A stretch of 64,000 nt of DNA from Chloroflexota bacterium (GTDB lineage Bacteria > Chloroflexota > Limnocylindria > QHBO01): the NCBI GenBank assembly GCA_040902225.1, contig JBBDXT010000007.1:565088-629087 (forward strand), written 5' to 3'. Within the stretch, counting starts at the first letter, position 1. Each line of letters starts with the position of its first letter. Shown piece by piece: positions 8,633 through 16,378 of the stretch. Made by a program: the position numbers and the translations under genes. Under the pieces are notes generated by a model. It was given only the letters and a program-made list of their open reading frames with translations, was not told the origin of the DNA and made no database searches.

Positions 8633-9772
8633 GTGACGACGTCCCGCGGCGTCGACCGCCTCCTCGCGGCGGCAGGGCTCGACCCCGCGCTCGGCGTCCA
8701 GGTCGTGTCCGGCCGGCGCCTGGCCTCCATCGCCTTCGATCCATCCCTCCCGCTCGTCCTCCTCGCCGAACCCGTTGCGGCCGACAAGGCCACTGCGGCC
8801 GACCCGCCAGTCGTCCTGCCGGGGCGCCATGCGCGCAGGGGAGCGCGCGATGTGCTCCTCTCGCTCTACCCGCGTGATCACGCGCTGCAGCCGCTCCCGG
8901 GCGGGACGCCCTCGTCGCTCGAGAGCCTGAGCGACGAGGACCTGTGGCGCGCCGACTGGCTGGTTCCCGCTCTGAGGGCGGTCGACAACATCGCCTCGCC
9001 GCACGGCATGGCGGCCATCTCCGCCCGCCTGCGGGCGCTCGATGGCTGTCCGTGGGATCGCCGGCAGACGCACGCCAGCCTCCGCCCCTTCGTGCTGGAG
9101 GAGGCGTACGAGACGGTCGACGCAATCGAGAGCGGCTCGTCGGAGGATCTGGCCGAAGAGCTCGGTGACCTCTTCCTGCAGATCATCCTGCACGCCCAGT
9201 TGGCAGCCGAGGATGGGGCCTTCGACCTGACCGATGTCTATCGCAGGCTCGGGGCCAAGATCATTCGACGTCATCCGCACGTGTTCGGTGATGTCGAGGT
9301 CAGCGGGGCGGATGAGGTGCTTCGCAACTGGGAGACGATCAAGGCGGCCGAGCGACACGAGGCGGGCGGCCGGTCGTCGCCCTTCAGCGGAATCGCCCGG
9401 GCGCTCCCCGCCCTCGCCGCCAGCCGCGAGATCCAGGAGCGCGCGTCGTCGCTCGGCTGGGATTGGCCGGCCATCGACGGCGTCTGGGAGAAGGTCAATG
9501 AGGAGCTGACCGAGCTGCACGAGGCCGGGGCGATCGACGGCGATGCTGGACGGGACGCCCGTCTCCACGAGTTCGGCGACGTGCTGTTCGCCGCCGTCAA
9601 CCTGGCGCGCTGGCTGAGGCTCGATCCGGAAGAGGCGTTGCGCACGGCGAATCGCCGCTGGATCGACCGTTACCAAAGGGTCGAGGCGTTGGCATCTGAG
9701 CGTGGCCTGGTCCTTGTCGACCTCTCGTCGGATGCCAAGGATGCACTGTGGAATGAGGTCAAGGCGGAGTGA
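8633..9772 (+). CDS. mazG: Nucleoside triphosphate pyrophosphohydrolase MazG with remnant N-terminal domain
   Basis: The C-terminal two thirds carry two MazG units. The first has LRALDGCPWDRRQTHASLRP, EEAYETVDAIE and EELGDLFLQIILHAQ, with the EExxE and ExxD metal ligands; the second is the weaker LHEFGDVLFAAVNLARW. MazG hydrolyses (d)NTPs or (p)ppGpp to monophosphate plus PPi. The first 120 or so residues (LLAAAGLDPALGVQVV to SLYPRDHALQPLP) resemble the linker and C-terminal half of the tetrapyrrole-methylase domain fused to MazG in YabN-like proteins, here without the methylase core; this is inference. GTG 8633 lies 13 nt after the parvulin stop; an in-frame GTG-ATG at 8561-8566 would add 24 low-complexity residues and overlap that gene. 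Confidence 0.85.
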   Translation: MTTSRGVDRLLAAAGLDPALGVQVVSGRRLASIAFDPSLPLVLLAEPVAADKATAADPPVVLPGRHARRGARDVLLSLYPRDHALQPLPGGTPSSLESLSDEDLWRADWLVPALRAVDNIASPHGMAAISARLRALDGCPWDRRQTHASLRPFVLEEAYETVDAIESGSSEDLAEELGDLFLQIILHAQLAAEDGAFDLTDVYRRLGAKIIRRHPHVFGDVEVSGADEVLRNWETIKAAERHEAGGRSSPFSGIARALPALAASREIQERASSLGWDWPAIDGVWEKVNEELTELHEAGAIDGDAGRDARLHEFGDVLFAAVNLARWLRLDPEEALRTANRRWIDRYQRVEALASERGLVLVDLSSDAKDALWNEVKAE

Positions 9773-9806
9773 CGGGCGATCGCAAACCACGGGTGATACC
9801 CTCCAG

Positions 9807-9812
9807 TAGAAT
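9807..9812 (+). promoter_or_regulatory. -10 hexamer TAGAAT for tRNA-Pro(TGG)
   Basis: TAGAAT lies 13 nt before the 5' end of the tRNA, leaving a short 5' leader for RNase P. It is the same hexamer as found before rph and two minus-strand genes. Confidence 0.55.
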
Positions 9813-9825
9813 GGCCGCGCCGCGT

Positions 9826-9902
9826 CGGGGCGTAGCGCAGCCTGGTAGCGCACCTGCTTTGGGAGCAGGAGGTCGCCCGTTCGAATCGGGCCGCCCCGAC
9901 CA
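9826..9902 (+). tRNA. tRNA-Pro (anticodon TGG), CCA encoded
   Basis: This is a full cloverleaf of 77 nt. The acceptor CGGGGCG pairs with CGCCCCG, followed by discriminator A and encoded CCA. The D-stem is GCGC/GCGC, the anticodon stem CCTGC/GCAGG has loop TTTGGGA (anticodon TGG), and the T-arm is GCCCG-TTCGAAT-CGGGC. It reads CCA and, with wobble, other proline codons. Confidence 0.97.
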
Positions 9903-9929
9903 CCACGGCGCCCGTATCATCGGCGCCCG

Positions 9930-10880
9930 ATGCTGACCCCCCTGGTGGCCCTGATCGTCGCGTTCGTGGCCGCCGCGGTGCTGACTCCGGTGGTGCGCAG
10001 CCTCGCCAGGCGGCGAGGCCTGCTGGACCACCCGAACAAGCGGAAGGTCCACGATGTCGCGCTCCCTCGGCTCGGTGGGATCGCCATCGCCGTCGGGTTC
10101 TACGCCGGCCTGGCGGGTGCATTGTTCGTTGCCTCACCGAGCACGAGCCCGGTGCGCGCCGCGGATCAGTTCGTCGCGGTGCTGCTGGGGGCGGCCCTCG
10201 TCGTCAGCATCGGGATGATCGACGACCTGTTCGGGATGCGAGCACCGGTGAAGCTGTTGGCGCAGATCGCCGCCGCGAGCGCCGTGTTCCTGCTTGGGCT
10301 TTCCATCGACCACCTCGACGGTCCATGGGGGAGGATGGAGCTCGGGATCTGGTCGCCGCTGGTGACCGTGGCGTGGTTCATCTTCGTCATGAATGCCATC
10401 AACCTGATTGACGGCCTGGATGGCCTGGCCGCAGGCGTGGGCCTCATCGGGATCGGTGCCTTCGCATTGATAGCATCGGCCGGTGACTCGCCCCTGTCAA
10501 TCGGATTGATCCTGGCGGCCGGAGCGGGAGGAGTCCTCGGCTTTCTGCCCTTCAACGTATACCCGGCCAGCATCATCATGGGCGACACCGGATCCTTCCT
10601 TCTGGGTTTCATCCTTGCCGCGGCCGGTGTCGCCGTCACGCAATCGGGCTCGCCGGGCGCGGCTCCCTGGGCGCCCTTGCTGGTCGTCGGCCTGGCGCTG
10701 GGTGACACGGCGTGGGCGGTCATTCGGCGAGCGCGTGCACGCGCCTCCATCTTTGCGCCCGACAAACTGCATGTTCACCACCGATTGCTGGCTGCTGGCC
10801 TGTCGCAGCGCAGCGCCGTGCTCGTGCTGTGGACGATCTCGGCGGCCCTCGCACTGCTTGGCGTGGTGACGGCGCGCTGA
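9930..10880 (+). CDS. wecA: Undecaprenyl-phosphate GlcNAc-1-phosphate transferase (WecA/TagO family)
   Basis: This 316-residue polytopic membrane protein belongs to the MraY/WecA superfamily. Diagnostic motifs are DHPNKRKVHDVALPRLGG in the first cytoplasmic loop, MIDDLFGM, the catalytic NAINLIDGLDGLAAG, GDTGSFLLGF and the His-rich KLHVHHRLL loop. It transfers GlcNAc-1-P (or a related HexNAc-1-P) from the UDP sugar to the polyprenyl-phosphate carrier, starting wall glycopolymer synthesis. The LCP ligase at 13790 and the tagA/wecB/wecC operon at 35.5-38.6 kb fit the same pathway. The ATG at 9930 follows tRNA-Pro by 27 nt, so it could be read through from the tRNA promoter. Confidence 0.92.
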   Translation: MLTPLVALIVAFVAAAVLTPVVRSLARRRGLLDHPNKRKVHDVALPRLGGIAIAVGFYAGLAGALFVASPSTSPVRAADQFVAVLLGAALVVSIGMIDDLFGMRAPVKLLAQIAAASAVFLLGLSIDHLDGPWGRMELGIWSPLVTVAWFIFVMNAINLIDGLDGLAAGVGLIGIGAFALIASAGDSPLSIGLILAAGAGGVLGFLPFNVYPASIIMGDTGSFLLGFILAAAGVAVTQSGSPGAAPWAPLLVVGLALGDTAWAVIRRARARASIFAPDKLHVHHRLLAAGLSQRSAVLVLWTISAALALLGVVTAR

Positions 10881-11002
10881 CGTTTCGAGGCGGTGCCAGG
10901 ATCCCGGTCGCGCCCGGTACCTTGCGACCATGTGGTGCGCGGACGCCACGGAAGGTCGTTCAGGTGGGGTTAGTACCTTTGCGCGCATCTCGCGCCAGCC
11001 CC

Positions 11003-11008
11003 TAGACT
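11003..11008 (+). promoter_or_regulatory. -10 hexamer TAGACT upstream of the diguanylate cyclase
   Basis: TAGACT lies 56 nt before the GTG start, so this transcript would have a 5' leader, unlike the leaderless cases in the window. I saw no riboswitch-like fold in the leader. Confidence 0.4.
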
Positions 11009-11064
11009 AGCCCGACGGCGGGCAGCGGCAAGTTGCGGGCACATCAAACGGCCAGGCGCCCTGA

Positions 11065-12609
11065 GTGAGGAATGTGACAGCAGAACTGATCTTCATCCTC
11101 GTCAGCGGCGGGCTGGCTGGGCTCGTGGGTGTGGGGGCGCTCGTGGCGGTCCTCAGAGGATGGGGCGAGCCGACCACCACTCCGGCCTCCGCGCCGATTG
11201 CCACGGCCGCCGACTCGCGGGTGGAAACGACGCTGATGACCCCTTCCCATGAGGCGGTCGTGCGCGTGGTCTGGTGGGTGGCCATCGCGGGGGTGCTGGT
11301 CGGAATCGGCGTCTCGAATGCGTTTGCGGCGAACCGCCTGGCCATCTACGCCCTCGGCGGCGCCGCGGTGGTGATGGTGGTCGTCCTGCACGAGATGCTG
11401 CCGCGGCGCTGGCGCGGCCGGGCCACCGTCGCCCTGGAGGTGGTCGCCGCTCTCGCCCTGGCAACCGGCCTTGTGTGGCTGACCGATGGTGCCAACTCAC
11501 CCTTCGTCTTCACCTTCCACCTGCTGGTGGTTGCTGCGGCTCTGACGATGGGGAGCCAGTTGGCGCTGCTCGTAACGGCCGCTGCTTCGCTGGCCTACGT
11601 TGGGCAGCTGCTGCTGGATGCCAGCCTGACCGCAAGCAGCGTTGATCTACTGCGCGTGGGGGTCAATCTCGTCTCGCTCTGGCTGCTCGCCTATCTCGCC
11701 GGCGTGTACGCCAGCTCCGAGCGTCGCGTCCGCGCGAGGGTCCTGGAGCTGTCGCAGACCGATCCGCTGACCAGCCTCTTCAACCGCGGGCATCTCTTCC
11801 CGACCCTGGAGCAGGAGGTGCAGCGCACCCGGCGCAGCGGCCGCGGCTTCTGCGTGCTGATGATCGACCTGGACGGGCTGAAGGCGATCAACGACTCGTT
11901 GGGCCACCTGCGCGGCGACGACGTGCTGCGTGCGGTCGGGCGCGTCATCAATGGATCGATCCGAACCGTCGACTCGGCCTACCGCTACGGTGGCGACGAG
12001 TTCCTGATCCTCCTGCCGGAGACCGAATTCATCGGCGCCTACGTGGTCGCCGAAAAGATCCGGGAGGGCGTTGAGGAGATCGGCGAGTCGCTGGCGACCG
12101 ACCTAGCCGCGACGAGCGTCAGCATCGGCCTCGTCTCGCATCCGGAGGATGGGTCGTCGCCCGAGGAGCTGATGGTCGCCGCCGACCGCGCCATGTACCA
12201 GGCCAAAGCGCTCGGCAAGAACCAGATCAGCGGTAATCCACGCCCGCGCCGCGCTCCGAACCGGCTGCTGGCGGCCCCAGAAGAGATCAGCGAGCCGGCC
12301 CCGGCCGAGGCCCCACGGGTCGAGGCCTCATTGGCAGCGGCCCCACCGGTCGAACTCAGCCATGCCGCCCCGGCCGTCGTCGCCGCCGACCCGCCGCCGC
12401 CCGCAGCCGCCTTCACCGTCGAGCCCGCCACGACCAACGGGTCACACCACGAGGCACACGGGGACGACGAGCCGGATCCGGCGGACGTACGCCGCCACAT
12501 CGCAGCAGCGCGGCGCAACATGGACCCAGACCATCAGATCCGACGTGCGATGGATGCCTTCCTGTCGAGCCCCACCTCGTCGCGCGCGGATCGGGAGCCG
12601 GGCGCCTAG
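11065..12609 (+). CDS. Membrane diguanylate cyclase (GGDEF domain)
   Basis: This 514-residue protein has an N-terminal membrane region of about six helices (to about residue 220), then a GGDEF domain. The active-site motif YGGDEF is canonical (GGDEF at 309-313). An RxxD inhibitory site, RTVD, sits five residues before it (R300-D303), so an active, product-inhibited cyclase making c-di-GMP is expected. A long Ala/Pro-rich tail ends in a short helix containing DVRRHIAAARRNMD, of unknown role. No EAL or HD-GYP domain is present. The start is GTG 11065; an in-frame GTG at 11074, preceded by GAGGAAT, is an alternative. The stop shares the bases CTAG with the stop of the convergent gene. Confidence 0.9.
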   Translation: MRNVTAELIFILVSGGLAGLVGVGALVAVLRGWGEPTTTPASAPIATAADSRVETTLMTPSHEAVVRVVWWVAIAGVLVGIGVSNAFAANRLAIYALGGAAVVMVVVLHEMLPRRWRGRATVALEVVAALALATGLVWLTDGANSPFVFTFHLLVVAAALTMGSQLALLVTAAASLAYVGQLLLDASLTASSVDLLRVGVNLVSLWLLAYLAGVYASSERRVRARVLELSQTDPLTSLFNRGHLFPTLEQEVQRTRRSGRGFCVLMIDLDGLKAINDSLGHLRGDDVLRAVGRVINGSIRTVDSAYRYGGDEFLILLPETEFIGAYVVAEKIREGVEEIGESLATDLAATSVSIGLVSHPEDGSSPEELMVAADRAMYQAKALGKNQISGNPRPRRAPNRLLAAPEEISEPAPAEAPRVEASLAAAPPVELSHAAPAVVAADPPPPAAAFTVEPATTNGSHHEAHGDDEPDPADVRRHIAAARRNMDPDHQIRRAMDAFLSSPTSSRADREPGA

Positions 12610-13739
12610 GACTCCGTCACCGAGGCGGTGATCGGGATGATTTCCCACCAGACCGCGCCCGGCGGCAGGATCACCGGCTCCCCGCTGTCTGCGTAGGTCC
12701 ACTCGGTCCCGTCGGCCGCCGTGGGTCGGGACCAATGCAGGGCAATTGCCTGCCCACGCGAGTAGAGCGTGCCATCGCCCTTTCCCACGAGGTGTTGAAG
12801 CCGTCGCGGGAAGCCACCGGGATCGGGGTCGCCGAACACCACCTCCTGCTCCACGCGCTGCACGATAATGTTCACAGCGGTGAGCGGCTTGTCGGTCACC
12901 TCGTCGATCACCGTCTTCCCGGCATCCTGGCGAGTCCACTCGTCCTCCGTCTCATTCAGCGTCCAGCCGAACCGCCAATAACTGTTGGTCCGCATCTCCA
13001 CGGCGGTGACGGATCGCCCGGTGGGCAGCACCACGCCAGCATCGAAGGTAAACGGCGCACGCAACGGCTGAACGAGGGCCACATGCCGGTCGATCGGGCC
13101 ACCCTCGTCGATCGCCGCGCGCAGCGCCTCCATATCGCCGTACAGGTTGTGCGGGGCAGGGTGGGTGCCGTAACGACTGAACCATGGCCATGACCCGGTG
13201 ATGCCATTGACGTATGGCATTCCCGCCGCCGCGAACCGCGATAGCGCGCCACCGCTCGCGCCGAAGCCAACGGGCAGGATGCCGAGGTCCTGCCAGAGGT
13301 CGACCACGAAATAGCGCGCGCTGCGGATCGGTCCGGTCAGCCCGACCGTCGCGCGGCACAAGAAGATGCCGCTGAAGCGGGTGGTGTCGCCCTCGACCGG
13401 CGCCTCGATCACCATGTCCGCGTTCGACAGGTTGCGTGCCGGCCGTGCCTGGGGATGGTTCTCGATCTGGACCGAGATGGCCACCTGATCCAGCACCAGC
13501 GGGTCATCGAGCGGCAGTCCGTTCAATGGGCATGTTGCCAGTTCGGGGGTCGCCGACGGCGACGGGTTCGGCGAGGGGGACGGAGATGCCGTCGGGGAGG
13601 CGGTCTCCGACGGCGACGGAATGGGCTCGGGCGTCGACAGCAGGCCGAGACCCAGCCAGATGGCAACCCCTAGAACGACCACCGCCAACACCGCGCCAGC
13701 CGCGATCTGGCGACGGCTGAAACGGCGCAGGAACTGCAT
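12606..13739 (-). CDS. DUF3048 domain membrane-anchored protein (YerB-like)
   Basis: This 377-residue protein has a basic N terminus and one membrane segment (about residues 12-35), then a Ser/Pro/Thr-rich spacer (about 37-68) likely to cross the wall. The DUF3048 domain follows, with CPLNGLPLDD, ENHPQARPARNLSNADMVIEAPVEGDTTRF and GPIRSARYFVVDL. The family is known from monoderm bacteria, but its biochemical role is not established; YerB is a lipoprotein. No lipobox is visible here, so the anchor is a plain membrane helix. The ATG lies 6 nt from a TAGGAT hexamer on the minus strand. Confidence 0.85.
   Translation of the reverse strand: MQFLRRFSRRQIAAGAVLAVVVLGVAIWLGLGLLSTPEPIPSPSETASPTASPSPSPNPSPSATPELATCPLNGLPLDDPLVLDQVAISVQIENHPQARPARNLSNADMVIEAPVEGDTTRFSGIFLCRATVGLTGPIRSARYFVVDLWQDLGILPVGFGASGGALSRFAAAGMPYVNGITGSWPWFSRYGTHPAPHNLYGDMEALRAAIDEGGPIDRHVALVQPLRAPFTFDAGVVLPTGRSVTAVEMRTNSYWRFGWTLNETEDEWTRQDAGKTVIDEVTDKPLTAVNIIVQRVEQEVVFGDPDPGGFPRRLQHLVGKGDGTLYSRGQAIALHWSRPTAADGTEWTYADSGEPVILPPGAVWWEIIPITASVTES
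12607..12631. other. Shared CTAG stop codons and small hairpin at a convergent junction
   Basis: The TAG at 12607-12609 ends the GGDEF gene, and the reverse complement of 12606-12608 ends the DUF3048 gene. TCACCG-AGG-CGGTGA (12617-12631) follows as a perfect 6-bp hairpin without a T-tract; it lies inside the DUF3048 coding end. Confidence 0.4.
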
Positions 13740-13745
13740 AACCAG

Positions 13746-13751
13746 ATCCTA
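13746..13751 (-). promoter_or_regulatory. -10 hexamer TAGGAT for the DUF3048 gene, leaderless arrangement
   Basis: On the minus strand TAGGAT ends 6 nt before the ATG at 13739, placing the transcript start at the start codon. Confidence 0.45.
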
Positions 13752-13789
13752 ACCGGTCGTCGTGACCTCAGCCGTGGCACCATTGTCAT

Positions 13790-15154
13790 GTGGACGAAGC
13801 GCCAGCTCAACGCTACGGCCCGCCGCCTTCAGGGCCGCGGGCCTCGCTCGCCGCGCTCCTGTCGTTCCTCTTCCCCGGTCTCGGGCAGTACTACAACGGG
13901 GAGGCGGGGCTGGCGTTGCTGCTGGCTGCGCCGGTCGTGATCCTGGTCGGCCTGATCGCGCTGGTCCTGGCCGTGGGCTCGTCCCAGGTCCTCGCCCGCC
14001 TCTTTGACGTCCGCTTCCTGATCGGCCTGATCGTGGTGGACGCGGTTCTGCTGGCCTGGAGACTGATCGCGGTCATACAGGCCCACGATCACTGGGAGCG
14101 CCCCACATTTCGCAGCAGCGCGACCTGGGCCACCGCGCTGCTCGTGGCCGCCACGCTTGCGATGCACGCCGTGCCCGCCTACTACGCGGTCAAGACAATC
14201 GACACCCTCGGCTCAGTTGCCCTCGGCGGGCGCGGCCAAGACGTCCAGGACTCGTTCGGGATTGGGTCGCTGGCCGAGCCGTCCGGGCAGCCGGACGTCG
14301 GCCGGGGAGAGCGCGTCAACATCCTGCTGGTGGGAGTCGACAGTGCTCCAGGGCGCACGACAGCCCTGACCGACACGATGCTTGTCGTCAGCCTTGACCC
14401 CGATGGCACCGCCTCGGCGATGATCTCGATGCCCCGCGACCTCTATGGCGCGCCGCTCCCCGACGGCACCTTTTTCAACCGCAAGCTGAATTCGCTGATG
14501 GTCTACGCCGGCGCCCACCCAGATGCCTTCCCTTTAGGAGGGGTTGGCACCCTCAAGGCCACCATCGGAAAGCTCCTTGGGGTGTCGATCAATTACTTCG
14601 CTGCGATCAACTTGCTCGGCTTCAAGGAGACCGTTGACTCCATTGGCGGCGTGGACATCACGGTGCAGCGTGCGATCAACGATCCCACCTACTTCGACGA
14701 ATACGGTCAACGGATCGGCTTTTATATCAAGGCGGGGACGTACCACATGAATGGCCACACCGCGCTCGCCTTCGTCCGCTCGCGGAAGGGGGCCGGTGAC
14801 GACGACTTCACCCGCTCCGATCGACAGCAGCAGCTGCTCACCGCGATCCGGGACAAGCTGACCGCCGGGAACCTGATGCTGGCGCTGCCGGGCCTCCTCG
14901 ACGCCGTCAAGAACACGATCGCCACGGACGTGCCATCCGGGCGCCTCGCCGATCTCGCGCGGGCGGTCCAGGGCGCCGACATGTCGCAGCTGCAGCGCAT
15001 CGTGCTCCAGCCGCCGGAGTACATGCGGGCGGATCCGTTCTCGAGTGCCGGCTACATCCTGATCCCGGATCTCGAGGCGATCCGGGCCATCGGCGAGCAG
15101 CTGTTGAGTGGGGCGACGATCGGCGCCACGCCGGAACCATCCGTCGGCCCGTAG
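13790..15154 (+). CDS. LytR-CpsA-Psr (LCP) family glycopolymer-peptidoglycan ligase
   Basis: This 454-residue protein has an N-terminal region with about four membrane segments (residues about 20-130) and an extracytoplasmic LCP domain. Family motifs are VNILLVGVDS, TDTMLVVSLDPDG, SMPRDLYG, NYFAAINLLGFKETVDSIGGVDI, HMNGHTALAFVRSRKGAGDDDFTRSDRQQQLL and LPGLLDAVKNTI. The Asp and Arg residues binding the polyprenyl pyrophosphate are present. LCP enzymes move lipid-linked teichoic acid, capsule or arabinogalactan-type polymers onto peptidoglycan, so this is the likely last step for WecA-initiated polymers here. The extra N-terminal membrane helices are more than the usual single anchor. The start is GTG 13790. 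Confidence 0.9.
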   Translation: MDEAPAQRYGPPPSGPRASLAALLSFLFPGLGQYYNGEAGLALLLAAPVVILVGLIALVLAVGSSQVLARLFDVRFLIGLIVVDAVLLAWRLIAVIQAHDHWERPTFRSSATWATALLVAATLAMHAVPAYYAVKTIDTLGSVALGGRGQDVQDSFGIGSLAEPSGQPDVGRGERVNILLVGVDSAPGRTTALTDTMLVVSLDPDGTASAMISMPRDLYGAPLPDGTFFNRKLNSLMVYAGAHPDAFPLGGVGTLKATIGKLLGVSINYFAAINLLGFKETVDSIGGVDITVQRAINDPTYFDEYGQRIGFYIKAGTYHMNGHTALAFVRSRKGAGDDDFTRSDRQQQLLTAIRDKLTAGNLMLALPGLLDAVKNTIATDVPSGRLADLARAVQGADMSQLQRIVLQPPEYMRADPFSSAGYILIPDLEAIRAIGEQLLSGATIGATPEPSVGP

Positions 15155-15162
15155 CCGACCGC

Positions 15163-15168
15163 TAGACT
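15163..15168 (+). promoter_or_regulatory. -10 hexamer TAGACT for the trans-sulfuration gene
   Basis: TAGACT ends 10 nt before ATG 15179, again consistent with a leaderless or nearly leaderless mRNA. Confidence 0.5.
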
Positions 15169-15178
15169 CGGATCGGTC

Positions 15179-16363
15179 ATGCCGGGCTTCGCCACTCGCG
15201 CCATCAAGGCCGCCAGCCGGGTCCCGGCCGCGCCCCAACCGCCGGTCAATGTGCCGATCTACCAGACCAGCACCTTCGAGGTTGCCAGCGCCCTCGAGCT
15301 GGCCGAGCTGCTGGAGTTCGCCAGGCCCGGACATTCGTACAGCCGATATTCGAACCCCACCCACGCCGCGCTGGAGGAGGCGCTGGCCGACCTGGAGGGT
15401 GCCGAGGCGTGTCTCGCCACCGCGTCGGGGATGGCCGCGGTGCACGGGGTCGTCATGTCGTTGCTGCGCACCGGGGATGAGCTGATCATCCCCCGGGCGG
15501 TGTACGGCGGCATGGTCGGGCTGTCGCGCACGGTCCTCGCGCGAGCCGGGATCAAGGCGACTGCGGTCGACACCACGGATCCAGCCAACGTCGCCGCGGC
15601 GATGGGGGATCGCACGCGACTGGTGTGGCTCGAGACGATCAGCAATCCCACCACGGCGATGGCCGACATCGCCGCCATCGGCGAGCTGGCCCGTGCACGA
15701 GGTGTGTCGGTCGCCGTCGACAACACGTTTGCCTCGCCCTACCTGTGCAACCCGCTCGCCCTGGGCGCCGATGCGGTGGTGCACTCCACCACCAAGTACG
15801 TCGGCGGTCACTCCGACCTGACCGGTGGCGCAATCCTCGGCAGCGCCGACGTGGTCGCTTCCGCCCGCGAGATCGTGATCAACGCGGGCGGCAACGCGGC
15901 GCCGCTCGAGGCGTTCCTCGCTCTGCGCGGCCTCAAGACGCTCGCCCTCCGCATGGAGCGCCACAGCGCGAACGCCCTGGCGGTGGCCGCCGCGCTGGAG
16001 GGAGCGCCGGGCGTCGAGGCTGTCCGATATCCCGGCCTGGCATCGCATCCACAGCACGCATTGGCAGGACGGACGCTGCGCGAGGGAATGGCGGGCGGCA
16101 TGCTGGCCCTCGAGGTCTCGGGCGGACGTACGGCCGGCGAACGCTTCCTCGACCTGCTGCGGGTGGCCGTCCACGCCACCAGCCTGGGCAGCGTCGAAAC
16201 CCTGTGCAGCCATCCCGCGTCCTCCTCCCATCGTCAGCTCGACGACGACGAGCTCGCGGAGGCAGGGTTGAGCCCGGGGATGATTCGGGTCTCCGTCGGC
16301 CTCGAGGATGCGGAGGACCTCATCGCGGATCTGGCCAACGCTGCCGCGGGCGCAGCCACGTAG
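15179..16363 (+). CDS. Cys/Met metabolism PLP enzyme (cystathionine gamma-synthase / gamma-lyase type)
   Basis: This 394-residue fold-type I PLP enzyme has QTSTFE near the N terminus, YSRYSNPTHAALEEALADLEGAE, the Asp of VAVDNTFASPYLCNPL, the Schiff-base lysine in STTKYVGGHSD, and the C-terminal LGSVETLCSHPASSSHRQL that binds the substrate carboxylate. These enzymes exchange or eliminate groups at the gamma carbon of homoserine derivatives or cystathionine. Sequence alone does not separate MetB, MetC/CGL, methionine gamma-lyase or O-acetylhomoserine sulfhydrylase. It supports sulfur amino acid metabolism along with metE at 51.6 kb. It stands as its own transcription unit with a TAGACT promoter. 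Confidence 0.88.
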   Translation: MPGFATRAIKAASRVPAAPQPPVNVPIYQTSTFEVASALELAELLEFARPGHSYSRYSNPTHAALEEALADLEGAEACLATASGMAAVHGVVMSLLRTGDELIIPRAVYGGMVGLSRTVLARAGIKATAVDTTDPANVAAAMGDRTRLVWLETISNPTTAMADIAAIGELARARGVSVAVDNTFASPYLCNPLALGADAVVHSTTKYVGGHSDLTGGAILGSADVVASAREIVINAGGNAAPLEAFLALRGLKTLALRMERHSANALAVAAALEGAPGVEAVRYPGLASHPQHALAGRTLREGMAGGMLALEVSGGRTAGERFLDLLRVAVHATSLGSVETLCSHPASSSHRQLDDDELAEAGLSPGMIRVSVGLEDAEDLIADLANAAAGAAT

Positions 16364-16378
16364 CAGACGGAGGACCCG

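Noticed and set aside
10881..11064. A c-di-GMP riboswitch before the diguanylate cyclase gene
   Set aside because: I looked for the conserved GEMM core and tetraloop-receptor pattern and did not find them.
14534..16231. 565-codon minus-strand open frame opposite the LCP and trans-sulfuration genes
   Set aside because: It spans two clear genes on the other strand and has noise-like composition; a shadow.
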